This document shows, piece after piece, positions 37,031 through 50,230 of a stretch of DNA of 64,000 nucleotides. The number at the start of each line of letters is the position of its first letter. The stretch's first letter is position 1. Made by a program: the position numbers and the translations under genes. Origin of the DNA: Lanius collurio (Eukaryota; Chordata; Aves; Passeriformes; Laniidae); contig JACBWW010000017.1 in NCBI GenBank assembly GCA_020086605.1, positions 18,492,479 to 18,556,478 on the forward strand, given 5' to 3'. Below the pieces are notes generated by a model. It was not told the origin of the DNA, ran no database searches, and saw only the letters and a list, made by a program, of their open reading frames with translations.

Positions 37031-40000
37031 ATTAGTATTTTAATCAATGCTCAAAAGAAGTGTGGAGGAAACTGATGGTTAGTTAAAGCTAATTTTCAAA
37101 CATCCTGACCCTGGAGCCATGGCAAATTTGCCTCTGCTGTCTCGTGAGGCCTTCTCTAACACCTGATTCCCCAGCTGTACAGACACCTCAGGCAGCAGCC
37201 CAGTTGCCTTGCCCTGATGGGCACTGTCCCAGTGTGGTTGGTGTCCCATGTGCACACACACACTCCAGCATCCCAGACCCCACCACAGCACATCCTTGGA
37301 GGCTGTCAAAGGCAGGCTGTAAAGCAGCTGTTGGGATGGAGGGGAAGGAGCAGACTGTGCCTTTACATCCTCTATAGATGCTCTTTAGCAGTGGTGTGGA
37401 TATAGCCAAGGTATCTTCTAAATGTGAGTCTGTGCCTCTCCTCCAATGCAGCCAAAACAATCCTGCATAATTTCAGTCCCAGAATGGTGTGCCACTCAAG
37501 ATACTATTTTGCCTGATTTTTTTATGCATGCTATTGGGGAACCTTGTTTGAATCCCACTTTCCAAACAAATTCATGGCTAAATGTGTTCCTTTCAGCCAT
37601 AATCCTCCCTTTTTTCCTATCTTTGTGAGTATCCTGTAATGGACTCTTCTTGCATTCCATATTTTTTTCTCAAATATCTTTCTCCCTCCTTCTCAGAACA
37701 AATTTTTGACTTCTCAAGCACTCGAGACTTCTCCTCTTCCCAGGGTATTTCTCAGTATTTTTACCACCATCAACTTCCCTTTCAACCTTCTCTTCCACTA
37801 AAAAACTATGTCTGATGTTTTTCTCTCAAGTCTTTTTTCCTGTCTGAGGCTGACCAGACTTTATGATCCAAGGGAAGAATATTAAATGTTGTGATATCAG
37901 ACAGTGGATTGCAATATAAGTTTTGAGACAGATGTGTCTTCCAAGCCCACTCTGAGTGGATAGGAAAGTAAACACATATGTGAATAAGCACCAAATTGCC
38001 CAGCATTCTTAGGTGTAAGTGCAAAATGTTTCTGCCCAGGTATATGGAAGAATTGTTAAGAGAAACCATGCCTAAGTTAGTTCAGGGCATTATCCTTTAT
38101 GATGATACAGGGGCAGTGAGGTAGAAAAGTGTTAACTTGAAGCAGGCCTGCTGAACCTCTGATCACCATTTCAAGGTACACCAGCCCTTTGAATGTGACT
38201 CTGTGCTTGCTGGTACAGTGTAGAAATGGATGATAGGTAACTATCACAGCCCTGCTGGCCCTGAGATTGTGCCAAATGCTTCCTTGCCACACACTTAACA
38301 ACTCAGTATCTGACTCTGTCCATTCCCACTGCCACATGCACCTTTTCTAACTAGAAAGTAGCCAGGTGGAGCTTGTAGTGCTGAATGGGCAATTCATTTA
38401 GAGCATGACTAATCTACAGGTCTATGCAAAAGCTTTGGTGAGCATAACTCATTCAGGGTCCTGGTGGATTTGGACACTTGCCAGGGGCATAAATAAATAT
38501 GAGTCTTAATGATTTAAGAGTCTATCTGCTTCTCAGTCTCTTCCCCTGCCACCTTTCTTCCCAGACAAAGCAAATAAGTGATTTCCTAAGATGCTGGGCT
38601 AAGTATTGGTTCTGTCCAGATTATCAGCTGCTTCAAAGGGAGACAATATTTACCCAGGTCAAGCTGCCCCTCTGCCTCAGAGATGTACAGAAACCTTTTG
38701 GGAGGCAGTCATTTCCTTTGGTAAACTAGAAAGAGCTGACAGATTCTAAGTTTTAATGACAGTGGCAGTTCACACGTCTTAGTTTGCCATTCCCACCAAA
38801 GCATGGCCAAGGTGACTAGGACAGCAGGGTCAAAGTGACCAGGCAAGGAATTGCAGAGCTGGGGAATTGTCACAGGTTGTCCCTTCATGGGAGGTGATGG
38901 AAGCTCAAGGGGAAAAGGGTTCTGCAGAAAACAGCCTCCAGAGCATTGGGCTCACAGTGGGAGAGCCACCACCTGTACAAACCACTCCTGAAATGTTTGT
39001 CAGCAAACTGCCTAAGCTCAAGATATTTCTCAGAAACCCCCTTTCCATATCTGAAGACTACTGATGTACCACTGACCACCCACTCCTCTCATGTGGCTGA
39101 AAATTGTTTCACATGTGTTTCTTCACTCATCTGTTTTGTCATAGAGTAGTTTACCTTTCTTGAGGCACAAACATACATTAATAAAAAAAGTGTTTTGAAG
39201 TGTTTATCAGGATACTGTTTTTTGCTATGACACATTTAAATTTCATCACATTAGCTACTACGGGGCTGCGTGTTTGATTTGTGATGAAAACAGTGTTGAT
39301 AACACAGGGATATTTTAGTTATTGCTGAGCAGCCCTGACACCACATTAAGGCCTCTTCTGCTTCTTGTACCACTTCACCAGCAAGGAGTCTGGGGATGCA
39401 CAAGGATCTGGGAGAGGACACAGCTGGGACAGTTAACCCCAAGTGACCCATGGACATCCCAGACTGTGTGGTGCTGTGTTTAGCACACAAGCCTGGAAGG
39501 AAGGGGAGAGACATTTGGAGTGATGGTGTTGTCTCCCAAAGTAATCACTACGTGTGATGAGACCCTGCTTTCCTGGGGATGGCTGAAAACCTCCCTGCCC
39601 ATGGGAAGTCATGAAGGAATTCCTTGTTTTGCTTTTCTTATTAAACTGTTTTTATCTCAGCCCATGATTTTTTACCCTCTTACCCTTCCAATTCTCTCTC
39701 TCCATCCCACTGGGAAGTATGAGTTAGTGGCTACGTTGTTAAACCCCCATAATAAGTTTCAGCACAAAGTTTGATGGCTTGATTTCACTTACTAAAGTAA
39801 GAAGTTTGCCCCAAACCATGAGCATTATGGCTGGAGAGGTGTCAGATGCAGTTCTGCTTTGGCTGTGAAAGCAGTAACCACTACTATTGGATCAATTAGT
39901 GTGGGGTTCATGGAATCAGTACAGTTTTACTTCCTGTAGCTCTTTGGTCAGTGAATGTAGATGCAATATAAATTATTACGTTTGGATATACCCCCAGAGT

Positions 40001-43000
40001 ATATGTGTTTGTAAAACAAGATAATACTATTTTAGTATCTTTCACAACTTGACCATTTAGTTCTATTCCTGGGTAACTGAAAGCTTGTGTAATACCAAAT
40101 AACAAAGATGAATCTTCCTATAGGTATTAAAAGGAAAAAATCAAAGTCAGCAAATGCCTTTTATATAGATTTTCTTGATCAGAGAATCATGCTGCTGCAG
40201 TGCAAAATTTAACAGTGCACTCATTGGTGGCAGCTGCAGCAAGGGTAGTGACACTATGGATCTTTGAACTCCAACAGCCACATAGGTACTTTGTATTTTA
40301 AGTATCTATTTCTTTTGGGGAGCTTAACAGCATGAAGCAGACCCAGGTAATGTGCTATGCCCAGCTCTGTAAGCTCAGGGGTTTTATAAATCTGCATTCC
40401 ACAGTAAACTAACTAAATTTACTAAACTTAATAAATTTAATGCTCAATAAACAGCTGGCTAAACCATGAAATCCCTGGCTTGTCCTGTTTTTTGTGTTGC
40501 AGAGTTCTGGACACTGATGCCAAGGGGGGTGGGTAGGACATCAGCACTCCTGGTCCCTGCCATGCACATGCCCTCTGCCTGTAGTGAGCGAACCAAGTCT
40601 TGGGATACCACAAACAAATGCTGAGGCTTAATAAGAGTAAACAAACGTGTATAAAAGTGCTATGAGTGCCGTGTCTCTGTACACAGACGCAAAAAAGTAT
40701 TTGATGTGTGTGGCAGAGTTAAGGAGATATTTCCTTCAAGGTATTTCTGACCCTGGCAGAGCCACACATCAGCAGCTCTTTCTTTTTGATAGGAGGAGCT
40801 GTGGTAGATAGAAAAGCTGAATGTACTATGGCATTTTTGTTCAAATAACACCCAGAAAGATGACAGCCATTTCATTCTGTCATCCCTACAGGTCTGCCTG
40901 AAGAAAAAATGTGCAAGTCCATCAAAGCCAAGCATTTCAACCTGCTGTTTTTCGAGCCTTCAGTCTTGCTTGCCCTAAGGACCACTATGGTTTTCATGAA
41001 AATGAGTGCTAATACATTGCTGAAATTTCAGAAATGGCTATAGAATAGGAATAACAAGAGTTTTAGTGCCACATCATCTCTAAGTTCCAAACTCATTAAT
41101 TTTCATATTCGTCTATCGTGTAGAATTTGCCATCTCCCATTGGAATCTAGGTTGTCTTCACAATGCCTGGAAAGAGCTGGATGACTGGAGTGGAGATTCT
41201 TAGAAGTGAGTTTAGCTCACCAACAGAAAAGGCTGTTTAGAGGGATGTTACTGTCCCCTTTAGGGAGGCAAGATTGTACCTGAGTGATATTCATGGGGTT
41301 AAAAGCTCCTCCATCTAAGATTCACTGTTCTGTCCTCTAACTTGAATTAGGTGCCAAAATAATCTCTTTTTAAAAGAAATCTGAAAAAGCAGAAGATTTT
41401 TTTTCCCATGTAACTTGATTAGTACTTCTCCTTGAAGAGGAGACATAGGATCAGGTCCTTGCTTAGTCTGATTTAGGGAATGGGTTTTCCCTTTGATCAC
41501 TCTCATACTCTGCTGCCTTTTCCTCCATTATTCAAGGACAGGCCTGACCTGCTCTACATTGCAAATGCAAAATTTAAAAATGATGGAAGTATTTGCACAC
41601 TATCTGAGGCCGGACTTTCTACTGTGTACCTCTTACTGGTTTGTATAAATATTTCCCATTTCCGTGGATGTCCTGCTTAGGGTGTAAAGTGGGAGCAATG
41701 TGTTTAATTTTGGGCTATTAATGACACTGCATCAGAGTACTGAATTTTTAAAATGAGGTCCTTTGTGCATCTTTAACTCTTTAGCAGGGTCAGGGAACAA
41801 AGCTATTAAGTTCAGGCTAACTATTAGTGAAAAACATAGAATTAAACAACACTGATTTTGGTCTACCAACACAATGTCAATAAAAAAAACACTGCCGGTA
41901 GCTAAATGTGGATCTTCTCCTTCTGACTTCACAAAAATTTGGATTAAGTTCTTCTTGCTTAATTCTGCCTTTCAGACACACATCTCTAAAATAGTCCATT
42001 TTGAGAGCAGAGTTCTAAAAAGATTAAACTTAACTTCTGCGAAAGATCTGAAACATGGTTTAGAAAAAAGTAAATAAAATCTAACTGCATGCAAATATCC
42101 TGTTTAGAAGAAGATAATAGCTATGGTTACAGTAAGCAAATCATGTCTTCCTAAATTTTTGAATAAGAAAATGCTGCTGCCAAGCACCTATATTCATGCT
42201 GTGTGTCTCCTCTCATTTGTTTTGACCACTAGCCATTTTCTGAGTATGGCACAGCATATGCAAAGCAGCACTAAATTATGACTTTGATATTAAATCCTAG
42301 TTCAAGTGACCAAACTGAAAGACAGAACATGTACAGTAGTTTTCCAGTTAATCATCTACCATAAAGGGAACACATAATTTCCTTTATGTCAGTCTGTATA
42401 TGCATACCAGATTATTGTGAAGCTGTGCTTTTCAGCTTCTGACATGCAGACTACGAGGTCTAAGGGCTATTTCTAAATGTTATGTGAAGAACATAAAAAA
42501 GAAACATACCTATTGCTATTAGAATTGTGTTCTCTATTCAGCAGTCTATTTGTTTATTATAATATTCTTGGAAATGTATATAAAACATTTTTTTTGAAGG
42601 CTGGTGTCCAGTCACTTTATCTATGTGTACTGTCAAATCTAAAAGATCTTATGCTGGTTTTCACAGAAGCTCTGAGGAACATAAAGCAGACATTTTGGCT
42701 GTGTTTATATCCATACAGAAAGTAGTGTCAGGAAACAGCCATAGGCCCTGGATCACAATTATCTCTGCTATTAAATTTTAGAATTATTCCTGGAACACAT
42801 TTGGACCCAGGCCAGCCTGCATTTTCCCGTACAGTTCCTGAGCACATTTGGAGAGTTATTAAAATGAGGAGACTACATTGTTTCTGTCTTGGAGAAAAAG
42901 GTATTTGTTAGTGTGGGTGTGGGTGGATTCACACTAGCCAGTTTCAGTGACAGAGAATGTTTCTACCACACGGAATGTCATAAACACGAGTAGTCCTTTT

Positions 43001-46000
43001 GAAGTTACTTTACTCCAATTTGAGTAAAGTACCCAGTTTCCACCCTCTCTTGCTTGTGAATATGTGTATGATTGAACACCTTTCTGGTTTTTGCCCTGAG
43101 GTGGGTCTCTCCAAGTAGCAGCAAAGATTACAGTTAGGAAAGAGATGTAAATGTCATAGATGCTTTTAAGTTTTTATCTTCTTCAGCAAAAAGATCTTGC
43201 TAGCATAGGTCAAATCTGATATTTATATTGAATATGTTACTTTGGTTCAGATTATTGTTCTGAGGACACTCTGTTTTTCCGTTCTTTTGGAACTGAGTCA
43301 GAAATAAATTTCAATTTATAAGCAGACATTTTTACAGTGCTTGCATGTTTCTGTATGCTCAGTAGTCAAGCAATTTGTGCTCAGGTCTTAAAGATACCTG
43401 CATATTACCCCTCACTTCTGAACGGCTTTTCCTTTGTAAAACATCAAGAAAACACCAGCTTGTGTCCCCAATAAATAATACAATCCCTGGTTGAAAGATG
43501 CCTCACATTTCTGCATTTAGTTAGAAAGACAAACTGCTTTAAAAAATACTTTTAATACAACACTCCATTTGAAAATAGCATACCAAATTTTAATAATCAA
43601 GACTGTAAATCATAGAGATGTCAGACTTGGGGTCTTGGGAAAATGAAAATTTGAAAAATTACAGCAAGAAGAAGTTGAGATTCCTGAAAGGCCACACAGG
43701 CAGAGGAGAGGGAGCAGGATTTGTCATGTGAGCAGTGGAGCAGAGGAGGGAAGGAAGGTTAGGGAGAGGGAGTCCTTTGCCCTGAATAACAGGATAGCTG
43801 TTTCTCCTAAGGTTTTCCTTGAAGATTGCAGCTTGCACACAGGTCTCTGGCCGTTTCCGTTCCTCACTTCAAGCTATGGACACATACAGTGATCAACTTA
43901 ATAAGGAAAAAATTAAGTAACAGGAGATGTACAAAAAATGTAAAAATGTGCCAGTGAAGAAGAGATTGTTTCCTTTCATATTTTTGATGGGGATTTTTCC
44001 TCAAAGATTGATATGTATTACATTATGTATGCTGTTTAGCAGTTAGCAAGAAATTGCTGGGTAGTTGAAATGCAAATATGTTCATGACCAAACCAAAATC
44101 AAAATCAAAACATAGTAGAGCACAGATTGTGTGACTAAAGTTGTTACAATCTCTGCTACAGAAAGGAGAGGCATTAAATATCATTTTAACAAGATAAAAT
44201 TAGCGTAATAAGTTAATAAAATTAATTTGGTGTGGAATTCAGTCCATGTTAAGTAGCTAAAATAAATCTCTGTTAGGGGTGTACAGGCAGTATATGGGAC
44301 TTCCGTAGAGAGCAACCTTCACACCTTGGCAGAAGTCAAAGTACTTCATAAAGGTCAGTATTATTCATTTTTATTGGTGTTATAAGAGATTAGAAAGAGT
44401 GTTGAAATATGTGAAGACATTGTCCTGAGAGGTCCAACCAAGGAAACCACACCATGTGCTATCAACACTGTTGGTAAACAGTGAATCTGCAGTTTAAAAA
44501 ATGTCAGTACAAACTGATCTATAGAATTCCACATAATGGAAACACGTGTAAAAACAAATAATCAAACCACAAATAATGCAAAAAATTTTTTTTCTAAAAA
44601 TGTTTAGAGTTTAAACTTCGCCTATTTTGTCAAAGAGAGTTTCCTCTGCAGTGTTATAAACCTGTGATGTATTTTTGTATTTTTAATTCTGGAGGGACAA
44701 AAAAATAATTCTAAGATGTAAAGGTACAGGATAACAAAGTTTTGTGCAGTGATTGTGAAAACACTTATTTTGTTTAATCTGAAAGCACAATGTGAAAGTC
44801 CATAGGAAATAAACTCCAGATGTACTTGTAGGCCATTCTTAGCAATTTGATTTTTTGATCAGGTTCTCTGGGAAAATGCAGTTTCCTTCTAAACAGCTTA
44901 TTGCATATCTAGAAAATTTTGGCACCCTTTAGTTCAGATGTTTTCCTGTTAATATATTTGCACAGTGTTTCTGAATGAAACATCTCAGCTTTGGTTGTGT
45001 TGTGATTTCCATTCCACAAACTCCTCCCTAAGAATTGGCTAACCAGGTCTTCCTTGGCATAGTAGTTTCTTTAGTATATTTGTAATTACAAATTCTAAAC
45101 ACCATTCTTTTTCTAGACCAACATTATTATTGACTGCAAAAGGAGATTCAGATACACTGTGTAATATATTCATTTTCCAGAGTAGTGACTTCAGGTAACC
45201 CAAAATTTTAAGGTGTAGATGTAAAATTTTCCTACCTACAAGAGTAACTCAGTATCTTCTGTTCATATTTGCAAAAGATAGTAAACTCTATATATTCTTC
45301 AGAGGATAAAGTGACTTTTTTTCTTTTGCTGAAGTACACCAGATACTTGGTTAATTTTTGTAGCAAATTAGTTTAATTTACAGAAGAAAAGAGACTCCTG
45401 TGTTTTGGTTTATGTCTGCATATATCAAATAATTACTTCATTTCTCCTGTCTTGTTTCATAAAGAGTTTTGTGTGGAAAATCCCTGTTATGTGCCACAAT
45501 AATAACAATAGAATCTTTGCATTAGCAGAATTGATTTCTCAGTCTCAGGACATAAAGAAAAAAGCACATTTTGAAGAAAATCTCAATATTTTTTAAGTAT
45601 AAAAGTTGGAAATACAGATCAGATTTGGAAGAATGAGCCTTTCTACATGAATCCTTCATCCTTATACAGATAATATATTAAGAAGTCAACTATCAAGAAA
45701 TAAGGCATGTTATTCCACTTCCATTAGAAAAGCTTTTTTTGTCTTACCAAAGTGAACACAATATGTGATGATTGGTAACAATGTGATCTGTCATAAATTG
45801 TTATAATTAATTAGTTCTATAGTGCCCTATGTGTGTATACCATTGTGGAGACAAATAAAATCTGACAGCTCCTTACCTCAAGGAGCCTGCAATCTAAATT
45901 GCACATAACGCAGCAAGGGATGGCAATAAACAAAGACAGCAGGTGGGGAAATGCAGAAGGCAAAACTCCCATGACTGTGAGACATGCATTTCATGAGATA

Positions 46001-46361
46001 CATGTCTTTGTTTGTTCCTTTTTCTTCATTGCTGTCATTTAAAATGAGTGCATGAGACACAGGAAAATGTGCAAACTGTGTCTGGAATGGCAGCATATTG
46101 AAGCCATTTGTGTTTGAGTTGGAGAATTCTGGAAGAAGAGATATGAGATGCTCTTTGTGATAAAAAAGGGCAGGTAATTTCTGCCCAGGATGGCCTGATC
46201 TCACAGCCCTGTGGAGAGCTGTGTTCTTCATGATATTGTGTGTTTGCAGCACCACCCACACAAGACTTCCTGTCATATGCTTGGGAATTGCTCTGGTGCT
46301 GAGGAACAGCAACAGACCATCTAAACTCAAGAACAATCAAGAAGGAAGTCTAGCAATATTG
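37031..46361. other. Non-coding stretch, about 9 kb
   Basis: No gene recognised. C+G-richer patches at about 37100-37400 and 39340-39500 give short overlapping frames on both strands. A pyrimidine-rich tract spans about 37667-37800. A purine-rich tract at about 43690-43775 has three GGG runs, one short of a quadruplex motif. From 41000 on the DNA is mostly AT-rich. Confidence 0.55.
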
Positions 46362-47180
46362 TAGAGAGTCTGCAGATTTGAATAAGGAGCTCCTGACTAA
46401 ACTGAAACAAAGAAAGGAATCATACAAAGGTGGCAGTAGGATCAGAGCAGTTAGAAGGAAGATGGAGACACTGTCTGAGCATGCAGAAATGGAACTAGGA
46501 AAGACAAAGCCCACCTGGAGCTGAATCTTGTCAGGAGCTGTCACAGGAACAAGAAAATCCAGCTGCATTGGAAGCAAAATGAAGGCAATGGAAAACACAG
46601 GCTTTCTGTGAGTGTGCATGGATCCCAGTGACAGAGGTCGTGTAAAAGGCTGAGGTCTTCTGTGTCCTCCTTCACCTCAGCTCTGGTGAAGCCACATTTG
46701 AAGTACATTGTCCACTTCTGGGTTCCTCCATACAAAAGAGATGTGGACATATTGGAAAGGGATACAAAGATTTTGAAGGGACTGGAGCATCTTTCTCAAT
46801 AGAAAACGCTGAGAGAGCAGGGACTTGTCAGCCTGGAGAAGAAAAGGCTCAGAGGGAATCTGATCAATGTATATAAATACCTTAAGGGAGGGAGCAAACA
46901 GGATGGAGCCAGGGTTTTCTCTGTGCTCAGTGACAGAACAAAAGGCAGTTGGCACAAACTCAAACACAGGAGGTTCTGTCTGAACATTAGGACCATCTTT
47001 TTCTGCTGTGTGGGTTACTGAGTACTGACACAGGCTGCTCAGTTATGTCTATCCCTGGACACTGAAAACCTGACTGAACGCACCCCTGAGTGTTCTGCTC
47101 TGGCTGAGCCTCTCCAGAGCAGAGCACTAAACTGGATGGGCTTCAGTGGGGTCTCTTGGCATCAGCCCCCCTGTGCTAGA
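46362..47180 (+). mobile_element. CR1 LINE copy with the RT domain deleted
   Basis: This is a second CR1 copy in plus orientation. Its left part (about 46370-46670) is the segment between endonuclease and RT: NKELLTKLKQRKESY, then, after small shifts, KAEVF (46646-46660). At about 46675-46682 it jumps straight to ALVKPHLKY near the RT C-terminus, then [44 protein letters not shown] and LNIRT. It then runs through the 3' UTR, with GAGCAGAGCACTAAACTGG resembling the usual GAGCAGGGGATTGGAC text. The end near 47180 has lost a clear octamer repeat. The roughly 1-kb RT core is absent, and stop codons break what is left. Edges are approximate. Confidence 0.9.
46671..47000 (+). pseudogene. CR1 ORF2 C-terminal remnant
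   Basis: After the internal deletion this region codes for the thumb/C-terminal part of CR1 ORF2: ALVKPHLKY, HFWVPPYKRDVDILE, GLEHLSQ (then a stop codon), and [20 protein letters not shown]. The matching part of the other copy (25788-25885, [19 protein letters not shown]) is clearly diverged from it, so the two are independent insertions or old duplicates rather than recent copies. No catalytic residue is present. Confidence 0.88.
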
Positions 47181-47379
47181 CCAGGCAGTTACAATGTAGG
47201 TAAAATCACTGAGTTTTATTTCATACCACTTTTGGAAAAGACTCACCTGTGGAAAAAACCCCAAAACCCAGCATAATTATGATTACTGCTGTAATTATCC
47301 ATAGAGATAAGATATTATATTATTTGCATAATTAATTTTATGTACAGATGCATCAAGGGCAATTTAGCATGAAATATTT
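47181..47379. other. AT-rich spacer
   Basis: Short AT-rich stretch after the CR1 copy; nothing recognised. Confidence 0.6.
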
Positions 47380-47760
47380 TATTAGGTTCTGTCAATAGCA
47401 ATGAGGAGAGTTTTATTTCATTTCACTGTAGTTCAAAAATACTCCTAAGGGTGCTGTTTCTAATTTCCTGTTTGGGAAACCAATTGTGCTATTAGCAAAA
47501 CAAAATCCTCTATTGTTTTTAGCAGCAATAGTCAGTTTTTATAATGCTTATGTCTTGGGAGATATATGCAGACATTGTAACAGAAGAGATAAGTCAAGTG
47601 ACATATAAATCTTCAGAATTAAATCCTGAAAGCATGTTTAATGTGATGTTTGCTGTGACACATGGTTTATTGGTGTTTCTAACCTTGTGACACCCTTTTA
47701 GTTACATTTATAATTAATTTGATTTCAGCCCTATTGCTACCAGAATTTTATTTAGAAACT
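47380..47760. promoter_or_regulatory. Candidate distal regulatory block
   Basis: Non-repetitive AT-rich sequence with TAATTAA and ATTAGC-type cores and balanced texture, and no open frame. The suggestion is intuition from appearance only and conservation was not measured. Confidence 0.18.
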
Positions 47761-49969
47761 ATCCAATGAAAAGAGTGTTTTATTGGAAAATAAAGCAGCT
47801 CTTCTATCAGCATAGATACTGATATAATATAAATATAATTATTTTTGTTAATTAAATGCTAAGGTTGAGAGAGAGAATGACTAAGACAGTCTCAGGATTG
47901 GTGTAATTGCCTAGACAACAAAAAAAAATTGAATTGAACCCAATATTTCATTGAAGTGGAAAATTGTTTCTCCTGCATATTTTGTACTCTGTAGATTTAA
48001 TGAGTGCACTAAAATAAGACATTAACATTTGCATATAGGGTAAACAGGAGATATATTATATGTATGATGTAGCCAATTTAACAGTGCAGTAAACATATAC
48101 TAGATATCTATCTGATTAGATATTTAAATAATGTTTGTTTTTATTTCTAGCGCAGTTCTTGAGAGTTAAGTGCACTCAACTGAAGTTTATTTGCTGCTTG
48201 AGTCTCTCTAAACAGAATAATTTCTTAGAGAGTGCCTATGAGCTACCCATGCAAAAAGAAAACATTAGTCAGTGTCAGAAAATATTACATGGTAGAGTGT
48301 TATTTGTCCAAAGACTATGTTGGAGTTTATTCTGGGTGTGTTGCTTGTATTTAGCTTCTGTTCTATGTTTTTTAGAAGATTTTGTCCTTATGACTGTTTT
48401 CCTTTATAATCTGTTCAGATAAGAATCTTAGATCATTATGAAAGCTACTGATTTAGTTCAATACCATTTAGTTCATAAAAATTTCTTGTTTCTACAATGT
48501 CTCTTGAGTATATTCTAAAAGTTGCTGAATTTTTTTGACCTCATGATTATCCAAGTTGTGTATACTTCTGATTTTTTCATAATAGCTGTAGAAAGTGCCC
48601 TTTTTAAGGGCAGAGGAAATGTACAGTAATTTTTCTCTTTCTCCCTTTTTCTTCCTTTGTTTTGTTCTTCCAGTCTGACTTTTTAGGACAACAATAAAGA
48701 GGATATTTAAGCAGGAATATATACCAGGGTCCTGTAGAATCCTTTAGCTGTGTGTGTATGTTTGTCTAAAGTGCAATTAATGTAAGAGGTTAAGAAAAGC
48801 CCCACCAAAAGCCCTCAGATCCAAAAAAAATTCCAACAAAATTATTATTAAATGATAAATATTTGCATCCTTTAAGTGCACATACCATCAAGGAATGATG
48901 GGTTTGACGTTTATAGCTCTCCCTAAGACATCTGAACTTTTCACACCGAGTCATCGAAGAAATTTATCTCACTTAAGGGCTCTGTTTTGCTGAAGTACTA
49001 ATATCAAATCAGTAAAATTACATAATATTTTACATAAAAATGCTACCCATATTTTTTTCTCTTTCTTGCATTGCTAATATTTCTCATTTCTGAATAAATT
49101 TTACAAAGGAAAAAGTTGTTTGACAAGAAGTAATTCTGCTTTGTGTTTCTGAAGACCTATGAGATTGAATCATGAAGTTATGATTGGGACAAGTGAAAAT
49201 GTTTTGAGCTCCTTTCATTTTTATTAAGAGTATATTGCATACCTGGTTTAATAAAAAAAAATGTTGAAACTGTGTTCCTATCAAATCGATTAGGACTTTC
49301 ACAGGAACCATCTGCTTTATCACAATCCTTAGCCAACAAGAAGAAAAAGCCTAGAGAATAAAAAAAAACTGAAAAGGACGTCAGACATATTCCCAGTCTC
49401 CATTGCCAAGCAAAGATTAAGAAATAGTCTCTCACAGGACTTGCAGTGTTCAAAGCTCTAATTTGACAGACGTGGAAGATTCCTAATGACAGCAGATAAA
49501 AACAGTTTCAAGGGGGTGATGACAAGCCTAAAGACCAAAGAAAAGAGACAGGGCAAGAAACAATAGTCTTAGGATGAATATCTTATGGCAGGACCCTGAG
49601 GATGCTAATAGAGAAAGTCTAAAGAGATGTTCATATGATGGATGTTGAAGGGTTTTGCCCGTTGGGAAAACTCAGCAAAACAATCAAAATTATCTTTTAT
49701 GTTTCATATTCTAAAATTGGAGCTCACAGATCCTAACTTCCAGTCTTATTCTCTAAACTCTCACAATACTTTTTTGCTCCAGAGTCATGTGGGTACAGTA
49801 ACATAGGAGAAAAAGTAGTAGAAATGGGAGTAATTGAGCGAAAGAGATGTGATCTCTCTCAGCTCATTTAGAAAAATGAATTATTTTAATTGTAAGTCTG
49901 ACACATCTTTATAGAGTGCATGAAAATATAGGCCTGGGGATTTTTTTTTAAGGTTGGTCTACAGAGGTT
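47761..49969. other. Non-coding stretch
   Basis: No gene recognised. An acceptor-like site ends at 48150 and is followed by an unrecognised 95-codon frame (48135-48422), which I do not consider supported. A pyrimidine-rich tract runs from about 48629 to 48671. The 18-mer at 49485-49502 repeats one at 19636. Confidence 0.55.
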
Positions 49970-50230
49970 CATTCAAATCTTTGCTGAACAGCTCGCTGAA
50001 GGTCTAATTGAAACATTTAATTTAGTACTCCATAAAACACCTCGAAATGCATTTTATCACAGCACCAGCAAATATTAAGTGTTACAAGGAGGGAAAAATG
50101 ATCCTGTGAAAAATTGATTTTTGCTTCAGAGGTGCCAGAAGGAAGCTAATTAACAAAATGCACACTGCATACATGAAATAAGGCAGTTTTGATTATAAAA
50201 TGAGATTTTCAGTGTAAAAGGATAGTGCAT
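49970..50230. promoter_or_regulatory. Candidate distal regulatory block
   Basis: Non-repetitive sequence with two CpGs (about 49994 and 50043) and several TTAAT/ATTAAC cores. No coding signal. Texture-based only. Confidence 0.18.

Noticed and set aside
37545..37556. tRNA B-box-like text (TGTTTGAATCCC)
   Set aside because: No A box, no acceptor-stem pairing and no cloverleaf can be drawn around it.
43690..43775. Possible plus-strand G-quadruplex in a purine-rich tract
   Set aside because: Only three GGG runs with suitable spacing, one short of the motif.
46350..46996. Minus-strand open frames of 66-96 codons
   Set aside because: Antisense shadows of the second CR1 copy.
47315..47330. Octamer site (ATTTGCAT), also seen at about 48030, 48860 and 62874, with ATGCAAAT at several places
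   Set aside because: Eight-base AT-rich motifs are expected many times in 64 kb; no clustering that stands out.
48135..48422. 95-codon frame behind an acceptor-like site ending at 48150
   Set aside because: Hydrophobic, cysteine-rich product unlike any known family, in AT-rich DNA with chance-length frames; no donor or partner exon found.
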